Assembly (NCBI GenBank): GCA_963377175.1
Contig: CAUJNA010002791.1
Coordinates: 694,435 to 758,434 of the forward strand
Reading direction: 5' to 3'
Origin: Effrenium voratum
Taxonomy: Eukaryota > Sar > Dinophyceae > Suessiales > Symbiodiniaceae
DNA: 64,000 nucleotides
Part shown: piece by piece, positions 32,948-45,601 of the stretch
How positions within the stretch are numbered: position 1 is the first letter of the stretch
How the letters are laid out: each line of letters begins with the position of its first letter
Made by a program: the position numbers and the translations under genes
Notes under the pieces: model-generated
Database searches by the model: none
Told to the model about the DNA's origin: nothing
What the model saw: only the letters and a program-made list of their open reading frames with translations

Positions 32948-35207
32948 GCTATCACTCGATCTCTTTTTTGAAACGCGGCAATCGGCTGGCTGCGTGCGTT
33001 GATCTTACGCTCTCCTGTCTGGCAAGCGTCCTTGTCTATATGCTCGAAGCATAAGCCTTTGACCTCATACTCTTCTGCGCTTCGTGTGTGCTGCTTTCAT
33101 TGAACATGTGCAGCTAAAACAAACAACAGTAAGCTGCAGTCGCTGCTTCTTGCTGGAGGTATTGCATGTATTGCCAGGCTACAATGCGCTAGCTTGCCAG
33201 AGCTAGAGCGCCCTCATATCACCCATTTGGTGACGCTCGCCAGCGCTCACCGGCGCTCGCTGCTGCAAGCGACGATGTGGAGCCTGGCACGCGCGATCTC
33301 AGAAGCCTCTTTGGAGTTGCCTGCCCGCCCCGCCTCGCACTCGCGTGTGTAGCAGGGAGTGAGGCTCCGCGAATTCGCACCTTCGACACGGAAAGTTCGC
33401 AGCAATGGCAACTTCCAATGTACAGTTGTTACAATTGTCTCTCAAAGCAAACAAAGTTTTCTCCCATGGCCGCGGAAGAGAATTATCAAGGTGGGACATG
33501 GAAGGGAAATGTAAGCCCTACAGCCGATTTCGCTTGTTTGGCCCTGCTGCCAAAAGCCCAAAGGGATAAGAACAAACAGTCTTGGATCCGAGCAAGCTCA
33601 CAAAACATGAAAAGTATGACCTGCCCCCCAAGAACTATGTTCTGTGACAACCTTTGCTTAAACAAATGAAACATCTGGCCGGAAAGCGGGTGGCGCATCA
33701 AAGGCCCGGATCCTAAAGATAGTTACTTTATGGCCCGCGAAGATGTTTTTTCGTGTTTGGCCTGGCTGCACACAGGGATAGAAGCAAACAATAGTTGAGC
33801 TGATCAAGCTCACGAATACTTAAAGTAGGAACAAGTACACAAAAGGAAACGAGAAGGCAGCAATACTAAGCAGTAGGAAACTGTACGGAAAGGAAAGGTG
33901 GAGACTGAAGCACAATGCAAAAGAAAGGGGTCACAGGAACTAACCGGAAGGTAAAGCAAAGGCGGCAACTCTGAACAATAAGAAAGAGGCAGCAATACTC
34001 AACGCCAGGAAAGAGTCCGCGAGATAGGAAAAAGTTGCAGCAATACTGAGCAATTCTAAATCGAAAAAAGTTCACCAAACAACTCCATTCAGGAGAATTC
34101 CTTGTTTGGGGCCCGGGAAAAGGGGGGTGCCATTAGAATGGCCCGAACAGGCGCGCGCGTTCACGCTTTCTCGGTGTTGTGAACCAAGCTGGCGCCATCA
34201 GCCGAGAGTCATTTGAGCTCAGCCAATAGGCACTCCAATCGGTGCCAGCACCGGACGTGGCCGCGGACGCGGCTGGAGGGAAGATGCCGGTGCTGGCGCT
34301 GGCACGCCAGCTGGCAGGGTGCCAAGCAGAACGGGCGTGGGCAGCCACTCGAACCTGGGCTTCAACAACTCCATATCCCAAAACCCCTGGTTGATTGGTT
34401 GATTAATATGCGGGGTGTCCCATTTTAGATGGGATCTGTCACTGTTGGGACACATGGAAACGCACACCCCACTTCTCACCCCCAACTCTTGCCAGGCCGC
34501 AAGAGCTCCGTTGAGCGGAGCTGCCAATATGCTTCAAAGGCCGCCATTGGCATCGGCGCAACTGGTGCTGCCTGCATCGTGAATCCAGCTCTATATATTT
34601 CAATTTTGAGCCCGTGCTTTGCAGCATGTCCTCAAGGTTTCAAGCAACTCCTGCTTAAACCAGCAGAAAGTGGGTGTGCCTTTTTCGAGGGCATCCTTTC
34701 AAAATTTAAGATGAAACAAAAGGCAAACACCCCGACTTGGGTCTGTCCCCCCATTTGGGGGACAGAATCAATGGGATTGCAAATGCAAGGCTTGCCATTG
34801 ACGTCCCTTGTTTATAATTTGTCTACAAGCCTAAAGCGGGGATCTGTGTGTCCCAAGCGGCTCACCAGGCACAGCACCACAGCTAGGGCTTGGCCCATGA
34901 CATACCCAATGAAAAAGTGCAGGCAAAGACCTTATTGAATTTTCAGCCTCTTTGCGGCCCGGGGGAAAGGGCAAGTCTAGAGCTCATGTCTTCGGAGAAC
35001 TTCTGGGATATCTTTCGTCAGCTTCGAGAGACCGCCATTTGTTCTTGAGGATCAAACTTAAAAAAAGAAAGCGTTGACGCCAACAAAAGCACACGCCTCA
35101 TAGGGATAGTATCAGACTCACGTGGCAACAAGCAGCAAGTTTTTGCCTGGCTACCTGCGTTTCCAAGCCGATTGAGGGGATCGGCGTGAACGAAAGGGTC
35201 TGGCCTT
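32948..35207 (+). repeat. Array unit 5
   Basis: 2,260 bp. Has the AG-rich segment (about 33,810-34,170) but lacks the left palindrome arm. Hairpin at 34,743-34,765. The 3' half is nearly identical to unit 4. Confidence 0.9.
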
Positions 35208-37603
35208 GCTATCACTCGATCTCTTTTGTGAAACGCGGCAATCGGCTGGCTGCGTGCGTTGATCTTACGCTCTCCTGTCTGGCAAGCGTCCTTGTCTATA
35301 TGCTCGAAGCATAAGCCTTTGACCTCATACTCTTCTGCGCTTCGTGTGTGTTGCTGCTGCTTTCATTGAACATGTGCAGCTAAAACAAACAACAGTAAGC
35401 TGCAGTCGCTGCTTCTTGCTGGAGGTATTGCATGTGTTGCCAGGCTACAATGCGCTAGCTTGCCAGAGCTAGAGCGCACTCATATGACCCATTTGGTGAC
35501 TCTCCAGCGCTCACCGGCGCTCGCTGCTGCAAGCGTCGATGTGGAGCCTGGCACGCGCGATCTCAGAAGCCTCTTTGGAGTTGCCTGCCCGCCCCGCCTC
35601 GCACTCGCGTGTGTAGCAGGGAGTAAGGCTCCGCGAATTTGCTCCTTGGACACGGAAAGTTCGCAGCAATGGCAACTTCCAATGTACAGTTGTTACAATT
35701 GTCTCTCAAGGCAAACAAAGTTTTCTCCCATGGCCGCAGAAGAGAATTATCAAGGTGGAACATGGAAGGAAAATGTAAGCCCTACAGCCGATTTCGCTTG
35801 TTTGGCCCTGGCTGCCAAAAGCCCAAAGGGATAAGAACAAACAATCTTGGATCCGAGCAAGCTCACAAAACATGAAAAGTATGACCTGCCCCCCAAGAAC
35901 TATTTTCTGTGACAAACTTTGCTTAAACAAATCAAACATCTGTCCCGAAAGCGGGTGGCGCATCAAAGGCCCGGATCCTAAACATAAATTTACTTTATGG
36001 CCCGCGAAGATGTTTTTCGTGTTTGGCCTGGCTGCACACAGGGATAGAAGCAAACAACATTTGCGCTGATCAAGCTCACGAATACTTAAAGTAGGAACAA
36101 GCACACAAAAGGAAACGAGAACGCAGCAATACTAGCAGTAGAACAGTAGGAAACTTTACGGAAAGGAAAAGTGGAGACTGAAGCACCATGCAAAAGAAAG
36201 GAGTCACAGGAACCAACCGGAAGGTAAAGCAAAGGCGGCAACTCTGAACAATAAGAAAGAGGCAGCAATACTCAACGCCAGGAAAGAGTCCCCGAGATAG
36301 GAAAAACGCTGCAGCAATACTGAGCAATTCTAAATCAAACAAAGTTCACCAAACAACTCCATTCAGGAGAACTCCTTGTTGTTTGGGGCCCGGGAAGGGA
36401 GGGGTGCCATTAGAATGGCCCGAACAGGCGCGCGCGTTCACGCGTTCTCCTGGGAACTGGTTGAAGAACATCGGCGTTGTGAACGAAGCTGGTGCCATCA
36501 GCCGAGAGTCACTTGAGCTCGGCGAACAGGCACTGCAATCGGTGCCAGCACCGGACGTGGCCGCGGACGCGGCTGGAGGGAAGATGCCGGTGCTGGCGCT
36601 GGCACGCCAGCTGGCAGGGTGCCAAGCAGAACGGGCGTTGGCAGCCACTCGAACCTGGGCTTCAACAACTCCATATCCCAACCCAGGACCCAAAAACCCC
36701 TGGTTGATTGGTTGATTAATATGCGGGGTGTCCCATTTTAGATGGGATCCGTCGCTTTTGGGAAACACATGGAAACGCACCCCCCACTTCTCACCCCCAA
36801 CTCTTGCCAGGCCGCAAGAGCTCCGTTGAGCGGAGCAGCCAATAGCACCAGTTGCTCCGACGCCAATGGCGGCCTTTGAAGCATATGCTTCAAAGGCTGC
36901 CATTGGCATCGGAGCGACTGGTGCTGCCTGCATCGTGAATCCAGCTCTATATATTTCAATTTTGAGCCCGTGCTTTGCAGCATGTCTTCAAGGTTTCAAG
37001 CAACTCCTGCTTAAACCAGCAGAAAGTGGGTGTGCCTTTTTCGAGGGCATCCTTTCAAAATTTAAGATGAAACAAAACGAAAACACCCTGACTTGGGTCT
37101 GTCCCCCCACTTGGGGGACAGAATCAATGGGATTGCAAATGCGAGGCTTGCCATTGACGTCCCTTGTTTATAACTTGTCTGCAAGCCTAAAGCGGGGATC
37201 TGTGTGTCCCAAGCGGCTCACCAGGCACAGCACCACAGCTAGGGCTTGGCCCATGACATACCCAATGAAAAAGTGCAGGCAAAGACCTTATTGAATTTTC
37301 AGCCTCTTTGCGGCCCGGGGGAAAGGGCAAGTCTAGAGCTCATGTCTTCGGAGAACTTCTGGGATATCTTTCGTCAGCTTCGAGAGACCGCCATTTGTTC
37401 TTGAGGATCAAGCTTGAAAAAAAAAGACTTCGACCCCAAACCCTGCGGAGAGAAACGACGCCAACAAAAGCACAACCCCCATAGGTCGCAACTGGCCTAA
37501 ATCCCAGATAGTATCAGACTCATGTGGCAACAAGCAGCAGCAAGTTTTTGCCGGGCCACCTGCGTTTCCAAGCCGATTGAAAAAATCGGCTGAACAAAAG
37601 GGT
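35208..37603 (+). repeat. Array unit 6
   Basis: Has the AG-rich segment (about 36,074-36,448), the full palindrome (36,844-36,925) and the hairpin (37,099-37,121, loop CACTT). Its end switches to the same tail as unit 1. Confidence 0.9.
36844..36925. repeat. 82-bp near-perfect palindrome, unit 6
   Basis: 41-bp arms with three mismatches; centre GCATATGC. Confidence 0.9.
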
Positions 37604-38685
37604 CTGGCGCCTTCCCATCTCCACTGGAAGGATTTCAGAGGGACATGCCTGTTTTTTGTGGGCAAATGAACTTGTCCGTTGAGGGAACCTCCCCCCCCAC
37701 TTTCAACGCTTTCAAGGGGATCTCCAATTCTAAGTTTGCTAGTCCTTCCAATTCAAGCCAGCTTGAAAAAATCACCCTCAAACCACCACACACCAACAAA
37801 AGATTCCCTTGCCCGAAGTTTGTGGCCACTCAAAAGTGTCCCTTGGCCACTGAAAACGGGGGGACTTCTTCCAGGACATGGAAAGTTGCCAACATGATCG
37901 TCTGTCCACGGTTCCCAAAATACCAATAGTATCACTCTGCTATCTGGCATTGCTGTCCTGATCAGGGTGCGGTTACCCCACATCTTTTGATGTTTGGAGG
38001 GCGGTGGGGGGGTGCTCAGCCCCTGCCCGCAACTTCTGCCTCTCTTTGGGACGAGCGATCCGCAGTGCTAAAATTTGGCCGTGCGGCGGGTGAGACCTGG
38101 GGTACAAGGCCAAACGCAAATCTCGATGTCACTGTCACCTCTGACTCTTGTGTCCCAGAACAACTGGCTTCGCTTTGGGAGCTACGTGAGAAACAATGAA
38201 CCAATGACAATGTTTGGCAGCGCATGTCCGCTGGAGTGAGACTGGAATGGTTGCGCACCAAGGATCGCTCTTCATGACGACTTACATTACTCGCAATGCA
38301 TTCTGGTCTGTTCTTCATGAGTCAGCACTTTGCTTCACATGGACACGATTCACCAGAAACGGCAAAACCTGATTCTGAAACCCGCCAGTCTTTCTTTCTT
38401 TCTTTCTTCCTTCCTTCCTTCCTTCCTTCCTTCCTCCTTCCTTCCTTCCTTCCTTCCTTGCTTCCTTCCTTCCTTCCTTCCTTCCTTCCTTCCTTCCTTC
38501 CTTCCTTCCTTCCTTCCTTCCTTCCTTCCTTCCTTCCTGCCTTCCTTCCTTCCTTCCTTCCTTCCTTCCTTCCTTCCTTCCTTCTCGTCTTCTGTTCCTT
38601 ATTGCCTTGCTTCTGTCCTTCTTTTACCCTTTGTGGATGTCCTTCTTTCATTCAAAGGACTTTGCTGCGTTCTTGCACGCTAACT
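37604..38685 (+). repeat. Tail module B
   Basis: Matches tail A but lacks about 970 bp (20,030-20,998 of A). It ends in a CTTC microsatellite (38,390-38,584). Confidence 0.85.
38390..38584. repeat. CTTC tetranucleotide microsatellite B
   Basis: About 48 CTTC units with a few interruptions. Longer than copy A. Confidence 0.95.
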
Positions 38686-40468
38686 TACTTCCCGAGCTGC
38701 CGACCCTAGCACACGAGAAAAGAGGCATGCATCGCTCTCGGAGCGATGCCCGGGCACGGGCACCCAAAGAGGGCCATGGGCTTTGTCTCAATGCGGGATC
38801 CAGGGACTTCCAATTCAGCGATTGAAAGGAAAGCAAAGTCGACTGTTTGCAACAAACACAACTACGGTTGGCACGACTCTCCTATTGCAGTGGTTCCACC
38901 TGTCAAATTTCTGAAGTGCTTCAGAAGTGGCGCTGAGCTTCCCCTCAGATATTTGCAGTCCACCCCCCCCCAATGCCTAAAGGCCGTACGAGCTCATACT
39001 CTCCACTGCCTGGGGGGAAAATCGTGAAAGATTCTCATGCCCGGAAATTCCTGAATCCCTTCGGCCCTAGCTTAGCTGTTGCGCGAGTACGCGCTCAGCG
39101 ACACCGGCTCCGATGGCCCTGACCGCGAGGCCCGCGAGGCCCGCGAGGCCCGCGAGGTTTGGGTGTGCGAAGCCCGGGCTGTGAGGGGCGGGCCCGGCCC
39201 CGGCAAGTTGGTCAGCACCTGTCGCAGGTCTCAAGACCAACTGGCAACTGACAAATTATGGTCGACTGCTTGGACATCGGGGTTCAGTCAGGAGCCCCCT
39301 AAAGTGAATGCTAGAGGCTAGAGAATCTCATGCCAAGGCTGACTCAAGACAGACCCAGAAGGGCGGATCTGAAGATAGCAAGCTTTGCATTTGTTCAATG
39401 CCTCGGCGTCTTGGGCAAAACCTTCTTCCAAAACGGCAGAAAATCAGCTCCTAGATTTGCGCCAAACACCACCCTTACTCTCCGCACTTGCCTGGTAGCC
39501 GTTTCGCCCCAGGCTCCGGCCTGGGAGGGCCGCAGGGGAATGGACCCGGAAGCGCAAGCAGGTTCAAGAATTCGAAACCAGGGCCTCAAATCAAACATAG
39601 CTGCATGCCCGCAGTATTCCGAGCCCTTTCCAGGTGTCAAGCTACTACAAAAACCGAGGCTTTTGGGTGTGTCCCGAAATGGGGACTCCCCCCCCCCCCA
39701 ATAATGTATGTATATATAATTATGAGTGATGTCCCGCTGCCTTCCTTTCAAAACACACCAAAACGGGAAAATGAAACACCCGTCCAAGCGCAGTTGTTTC
39801 CAAGGTAGCGGCCCGCGCCAGGTTTGGAAGCAGAGCAGCTGGACCTGGGGCATCCGAAAACAAGAATCGGACGGGTCATGTAACAATGAGACCAGCATTG
39901 ACAGCATGTGGCATTTGGGACATCGAGCTTCACAAGGGTCATGTGCGGGACGCATGTAAAGATTGCAAGTCTGGATATCGATGGGTGCCTGCAGTTTGCA
40001 CAAAGGTGCAAAACTCCTTGGAAGCACATCCTACAAACGGGCACAGGGGCAACAAAATGAGTTGCTCAACACAACATCTTATGCGCAGAAGCCAAACCCA
40101 TGGCTCGCAGTGTATGTGTTGGACGATGCCTGCGTTGGAGTGCAATCGATTTCATATGTCTTCCGTTTTCGGTGGCTGCCTGGGCCGGATATGTGTGGTG
40201 GCTCTGAGGATTTCGTGATAAGAAACTGAGTTGTTTCCCAGCTTGTGGGCGAATGCCAGGGTTGGATGGTGCGCGGCCGCCCTCCTGAAACGAACTCACT
40301 TGTGTCCCAGTCCGCTTGAATCCGGCTCCTTTGTCTCCCTGTTTGGATCTGCACAGGTGTGAACGGCAGAGCTGGCGGACAAGTTTGCTGGACTCACGCG
40401 ATTGCGAGGCAAATGAGTTGGTCCCTCTCCCCCTCTCTTGCCATCCCAAGCGCCCAAGACCGACCCCA
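38686..40468 (+). repeat. Segment R, copy B
   Basis: Near-identical to 21,746-23,510, including the exon-like AREARE segment at 39,087-39,157. Carries a 19-20 bp insertion (CTGGGCCGGATATGTGTGG) near 40,178. Confidence 0.9.
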
Positions 40469-40727
40469 TGCTTCCTGCTGGAGGTATTGCGTGTATTGCC
40501 AGGCTACAATGCGCTTGCCAGAGTTAGAGCGTCCTCATATCACCCATTTGGTGACGCTCACCAGCGCTCACTGGCGCTCGCTGCTACACGCCCGATCTCA
40601 GAAGCCTCTTTGGAGTTGCCCGCCCCGCCTCGCACTCGCGTGTGTAGCAGGGAGTGCTGCTCCGCGAATTCGCTCCTTCGACACGGAAAGTTCACAGCAA
40701 TGGCAACTTCCAATGTACAATTGTCAC
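40469..40727 (+). repeat. Array unit fragment left of copia relic B
   Basis: Same unit part as 23,511-23,769, ending AATGTACAATTGTCAC (target duplication mutated from GTTAC to GTCAC). Confidence 0.85.
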
Positions 40728-43700
40728 TATGTGCGCAGCACCGTGCTGTTTGTGTTCCTTGAGCCACGAATGTGCCCGCAAATTACGGGTTCACACAGTT
40801 CACACACTCCCCCTGGATGCTCTGCATCCATACCGTGGTTGGCTCCATTGGCCCCACACTCTACAGGGCTACAGACTTCCTTAAAAGGCTACTACGCCAT
40901 CACTGTCTGTCTTCGCCCTTGATCTCCTCTGCCTCCTGCGCCGTCAGCTCGCGCTTGATCCAGCCTCCGCTGCCTTGCACGATCCGATTGCAGAGTCAAA
41001 TACCTCCTCCTCATTCAAGCTTGACGCTGCACCACTCAAAGTGATTGGCCAGCTGTCGCCGCCCGATCCCTGCACTGACCTCGCTGACGTACACCGCCAT
41101 TCGATCATGCTGTAGGTCACCTTGCTCTCCTTGCCCATACCTAGCTTCTCGTTCTTCTTGCTCCTGACCAGCTCCCCCGGGCCTTGGATTCCATGAAGTC
41201 CATGCAGAGGGACTCCCCAGTTTCTTGCCTCCAAAAATGCCGATCTGTGCTCTGAAAGATCTTGCGACAGTACTCCATGCGCTCCGTGCCCAAGACCGAC
41301 CTTGGCGCCCTCACTGGTTGCTTGCCCCCGGCACCATCACGCACATGGCACACTACCACCAAGCAGTGCCCATCCTTCCCTGAGAAAAGATGCAGGACAA
41401 CATTCTTAGCTGCCTCCACCTTCCTCCTCAGTCTTCTATTCCATGGCAGATTTTGTGGAAGTCCTGCTTGCTTGAACGGCCCTGCCGGCTCAACCATCTC
41501 CAGAACTGCCCAAACCGCCTCCGGCACCTCCGCCCAGCGGTTCTTCCACTTGGCCATCACGGTCTCCTCCACCTGTTCAGGCTGAAGTTCTCCAAGTCCT
41601 CAGTCAGCTGAAGAGAGCCTCCACCTTTGACCATAGGACAGCCGTTCTCGCCGGGTGTGAGACGCCGTAGCCCATCTCGACCATGCCTGCCAGCTATGGC
41701 AGCAGAAGGACACCCGGACGTTGCTGTCGCCGGAGAAGGTCAAGCCGATCGTGCCGCTGCCGTCCCTGCCGCCAACTCGACCGTCACCGTCACCTTGAAG
41801 TTCCCCTTCCTTGGCTTGGCGAAGCGTGAGTAGCTCCTCCATCTAGCAGCCCGAAGAACTCCTCGGCTTTCACTGCCCTGACCCGGATCGCCTTCACTGT
41901 CTTCAACGACTTCAGCAACCCCGTCGCCTCTCCTCAGGCTTAGAGGCAACCATCACCTCCACTTCCGCCTGAATGAACTCTGCCAGCTGCACAATGCTTT
42001 CCTGCGTCGGGGAGACATCCACCCCCAGGCTGCTCCTCAACAAACTCAGCCGAAAGTGGACCTGGCTTCCCTCCTTCGCAATGCCGTTGGTCACGCCATC
42101 CAACGCCCTGCACAGCAGCGACGGGTCCGGCATTGCCAGCTTCAGCTCCGTGGTTCGAATCTACCACCTCCTCCACTGTCTTACCGCTGCCAGCACCTTC
42201 CCGGAACCGTATTGCCATTCACCTTCGGCTCCACCAGGTAGTTGCTCTGCCTCTCCGCGGGCCCCCCAGGCTGATACATCGTCAGGACCTTGAAGACCAT
42301 AGCCGCTGCCGACATCGTCAGACTCTGAGGCAAAGCACGAAGCAGAAGTCCGGCCCCTCTTTGCTCCACCGGGAGAACGGGTACTTTCCAAACATCCCGG
42401 CTCTTCCGGCACCACGTTCAGCCTCTCCACCGGCCGCGTGTCCAACCACCTCTGATGGGCCTTCTCCGCGTGGTGCATGATGTGCTCCCGCTTCGGTCCA
42501 TCATTCTCGCTCCAGCAACTTCGGCAACTCCGCAGCCCTCATCGCTTCTTCCCGAAGCTGTCCGGCTGCCAACTCCGGCCGAAAGTCCATCACCCCCTTG
42601 GCCTCAGCAACCTTCTCGTCCACCTACGATGGTCTTGACGTTCGTAGCCGGCACACTCTTCAAGCCACCTGTTTCGAACTTCCCTTGGTTCTCCACCCCT
42701 GGCGTAGCCACCTCCTCCTTCAAGCCCCTCCTCCCTTTCTTGAGACAGGTCAGTGCCTCCGAGAGTCCTCCTCCTCTCTGGCCTTGGCCTCGGCGGATAC
42801 GGGGGTGGATGTGGAGACCTTGTTCAAACCCGGCGTCCACCTTCTCTATGTCCTTCACCTGTCTCCATCGGCGTGTGAAACTCGTTTGTGTCCCAGCGAG
42901 CCACGAACCGATCCTTCTCGGCGATGGTTCCCTTTCCATCTCCATCCTGCGGATCATGCGGCAGGCCAGCGTCAGTTGCTTCTCCATGGCCTGCACGTCA
43001 AACATATCTCCAGCACCGCGCTACAACTTGCTTAGAGGAACCCACACCTTCGTAGCTGGATTCCACGCCATGTGAGCTCCATCGGCCTGAAGCCTGCCCT
43101 CGCCGATTCTCTTGCTTCCTCGCGGGTGGCGCTCACCTCCAAAGGCTGCTTCCCGGAGCCCTGCCCTCGATGCCCACTTCCAGCTCTCCGTGATCTCAAG
43201 AAGCCCTCCTTCCACCCGACGCCCTCGTCCTTTATCCTCATGTCGCCCTCTAGGAGCTTCTGAAGGCGTCCTTCATCAGCTTCTGAAGGATGCCCTCAAC
43301 TTCGGTCATCTTGCCACCCTCCATGAGCTTTGCTCGATCATCCTGCCACCCTCCATGAGCTTCTGAAGCCCATCCTCGATGTGCTCCCGAATGATCACCT
43401 TCGCAAGCCTCTAGTGGCCAGCCTCCAAGTGGAGCCCGACGCCATCACCGCTGCTCTAGCACTCTAGCACTCAGACCCTCCCGCTGCTCAGCGTCTCGGG
43501 ATGTTGCCACCCTTCCTGATCTCCATGTGGATGCCGACCCTTCGGGCACCCTTGAAAGATCTCGGGGCCTGTGGGCCTGAAGCTCCGCCTCCGCCCTCGC
43601 TTTCTCGCTCCAAAACGGGTTCACCTCCACCGGCCTACCCGCCTCCCTCCCCCTGACCTCGCCGTCGGTCACCCTGTCCTCCTGCTCGCCGGCTGTGGTG

Positions 43701-43893
43701 ACCTCCCCCTCCGGCTCAGCCACCAGGATGCCCATGCCGACGTCCACCGACCTTGCCCTCCGCTCCTCATGCCGGGTTCCATGGCGGGCCTTATCAAGGA
43801 GCGGGCTCATAACCTATGTGCGCAGCACCGCGCTGTTTGTGTTCCTTGAGCCACGAATGTGCCCGCAAATTACGGGTTCACACAGTTTGCACA
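40728..43893 (-). mobile_element. Copia-type retroelement relic B
   Basis: Same insertion site and terminal repeats as relic A (right repeat 43,815-43,893, followed by GTTAC at 43,894-43,898). It differs from A by many indels: one 171-bp deletion corresponding to A 24,967-25,137, a 27-bp deletion, small insertions, and about 200 bp extra near 43,065-43,340. Confidence 0.85.
40920..43810 (-). pseudogene. Degenerate gag-protease of copia relic B
   Basis: Same block order as relic A: NPFWSEKARAEAELQAH (about 43,600), the gag core with the same in-frame TAG (42,161-42,163), LAMPDPSLLCRALDGV, a DGGAT protease motif (41,829-41,843) now followed at once by a one-base frameshift, and VVLHLFSGKDG (about 41,440). 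The 171-bp deletion removes the lysine-rich end of gag. Not functional. Confidence 0.8.
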
Positions 43894-45288
43894 GTTACAA
43901 TTGTCTCTCAAAGCAAACAAAGCTTTCTCCCATGGCCGCGGAAGAGAATTATCAAGGTGGAACATGGAAGGGAAATGTAAGCCCTACAGCCGATGTCGCT
44001 TGTTTGGCCCTGCTGCCACAAGCCCAAAGGGATAAGAACAAACAATCTTGGATCCGAGCAAGCTCACAAAACATGAAAAGTATGACCTGCCCCCGAAGAA
44101 TTATGTTCTGTGACAACCTTTGCTTAAACAAATGAAACATCTGGCCGGAAAGCGGGTGGCGCATCAAAGGCCCGGATCCTAAAGATAGTTACTTTATGGC
44201 CCGCTAAGATTGTTTCGTGTTTGGCCTGGCTGCACACAGGGATAGAAGCAAACAATATTTGAGCTGATCAAGCTCACGAATACTTAAAGCAGGAACAAGC
44301 ACACAAAAGGAAACGAGAAGGCAGCAATACTAGGCAGTAGGAAACTTTACGGAAAGCACAGGTGGAGACTGGAGTACTACGCAAAAGAAAGGAGTCACAG
44401 AAACTAACCGGAAGGTAAAGCAAAGGCAGCCAGAGGCAGCAATACTCAACGCTAGGAAAGAGTCCCCGAGATAGAAAACAAGTGCCAGCAATACCGAGCA
44501 ATTCTAAATCAAACAAAGTTCACCAAACAACTCAATTCAGGACAATTCCTTGTTTGGGGCCCTAGGGAATTGGTGGAAGAGCATCCGTGTTGTGAACCAA
44601 GCTGGTGCCATCAGCCGAGAGTCATTTGAGCTCAGCGAACAGGCGCGCCAATCGGTGCCAGCACCGGACGTGGCCGTCGGACGCGGCTGGAGGGAGGATG
44701 CCGGTGCTGGCGCTGGCACGCCAGCTGGCAGGGTGCCAAGCAGAACGGGCGTGGGCAGCCACTCGAACCTGGGCTTCAACAACTCCATATCCCAACCCAG
44801 GACCAAAAAACCCTGGTTGATTGGTTGATTAATATGCGGGGTGTCCCATTTTAGAGGCGATCCGTCACTGTTGAAAAAAACATGTAAAAGCGCACCCCCC
44901 ACGTCTCACCCCCAACTCTTGCCACGCCGCAAGAGCTCCGTTGAGCGGAGCAGCCAATAGCACCAGTTGCTCCGACGCCAATGGCGGCCTTTGAAGCATA
45001 TGCTTCAAAGGCTGCCATTGGCATCGGAGCAACTGGTGCTGCCTGCATCGTGAATCCAGCTCTATATATTTCAATTTTGAGCCCGTGCTTTGCAGCATGT
45101 CTTCAAGGTTTCAAGCAACTCCTGCTTAAACCAGCAGAAAGTGGGTGTGCCTTTTTCGAGGGCATCCTTTCAAAATTTAAGATGAAACAAAAGGCAAACA
45201 CCCCGACTTGGGTCTGTCCCCCCATTTGGGGGACAGAATCAATGGGATTGCAAATGCGAGGCTTGCCATTGACGTCCCTTGTTTATAA
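43894..45288 (+). repeat. Array unit 7 (truncated)
   Basis: Resumes after relic B. Contains the AG-rich segment in shortened form (about 44,274-44,565), the palindrome (44,959-45,040) and the hairpin (45,214-45,236). It breaks off at CTTGTTTATAAT. Confidence 0.85.
44959..45040. repeat. 82-bp near-perfect palindrome, unit 7
   Basis: 41-bp arms as in units 2 and 6; centre GCATATGC. Confidence 0.9.
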
Positions 45289-45601
45289 TGCGGTGGCCCT
45301 GAGGATTTCGTGATAAGAAACTGAGTTGTTTCCCAGCTTGTGGGCGCGCGGCCGCCCTCCTGAAACGAACTCACTTGTGTCCCAGTCCGCTTGAATCCGG
45401 CTCCTTTGTCTCCCTGTTTGGATCTGCACAGGTGTGAACGGCAGAGCTGGCGGACAAGTTTGCTGGACTCACGCGATTGCGAGGCAAATGAGTTGGTCCC
45501 TCTCCCCCTCTCTTGCCATCCCAAGCGCCCAAGACCGACCCCATGCTTCCTGCTGGAGGTATTGCGTGTATTGCCAGGCTACAATGCGCTTGCCAGAGTT
45601 A
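45289..45601 (+). repeat. Third, partial copy of segment R end plus unit fragment
   Basis: GCGGTGGCCCTGAGGATTTC onward matches 40,195-40,510 with a short deletion, ending abruptly at CCAGAGTTA. It forms the right edge of the array. Confidence 0.85.

Larger units (their letters stand above)
17923..45601. repeat. Higher-order tandem array, 27.7 kb
   Basis: Seven full or partial copies of a roughly 1.9-2.3 kb unit, plus two copies of a larger module (tail, CTTC microsatellite, segment R, copia relic) offset by about 16.94 kb at the start of segment R. Unit starts used here are the repeated GCTATCACTCGATCTC at 17,923, 28,754, 31,031, 32,948 and 35,208. Spacings of 2,277, 1,917 and 2,260 bp show the period. 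The left edge joins unique sequence at about 17,922; the right edge is an abrupt break at CCAGAGTTA|CTGAGCTC (45,601). No unit encodes a recognisable protein. Assembly error should be excluded because parts are nearly identical. Confidence 0.9.

Noticed and set aside
17923..45601. Array as a spliced-leader, 5S or rRNA gene cluster
   Set aside because: I looked for the dinoflagellate spliced-leader sequence (CCGTAGCCATTTTGGCTCAAG-like), 5S boxes and rRNA cores and saw none in the units.
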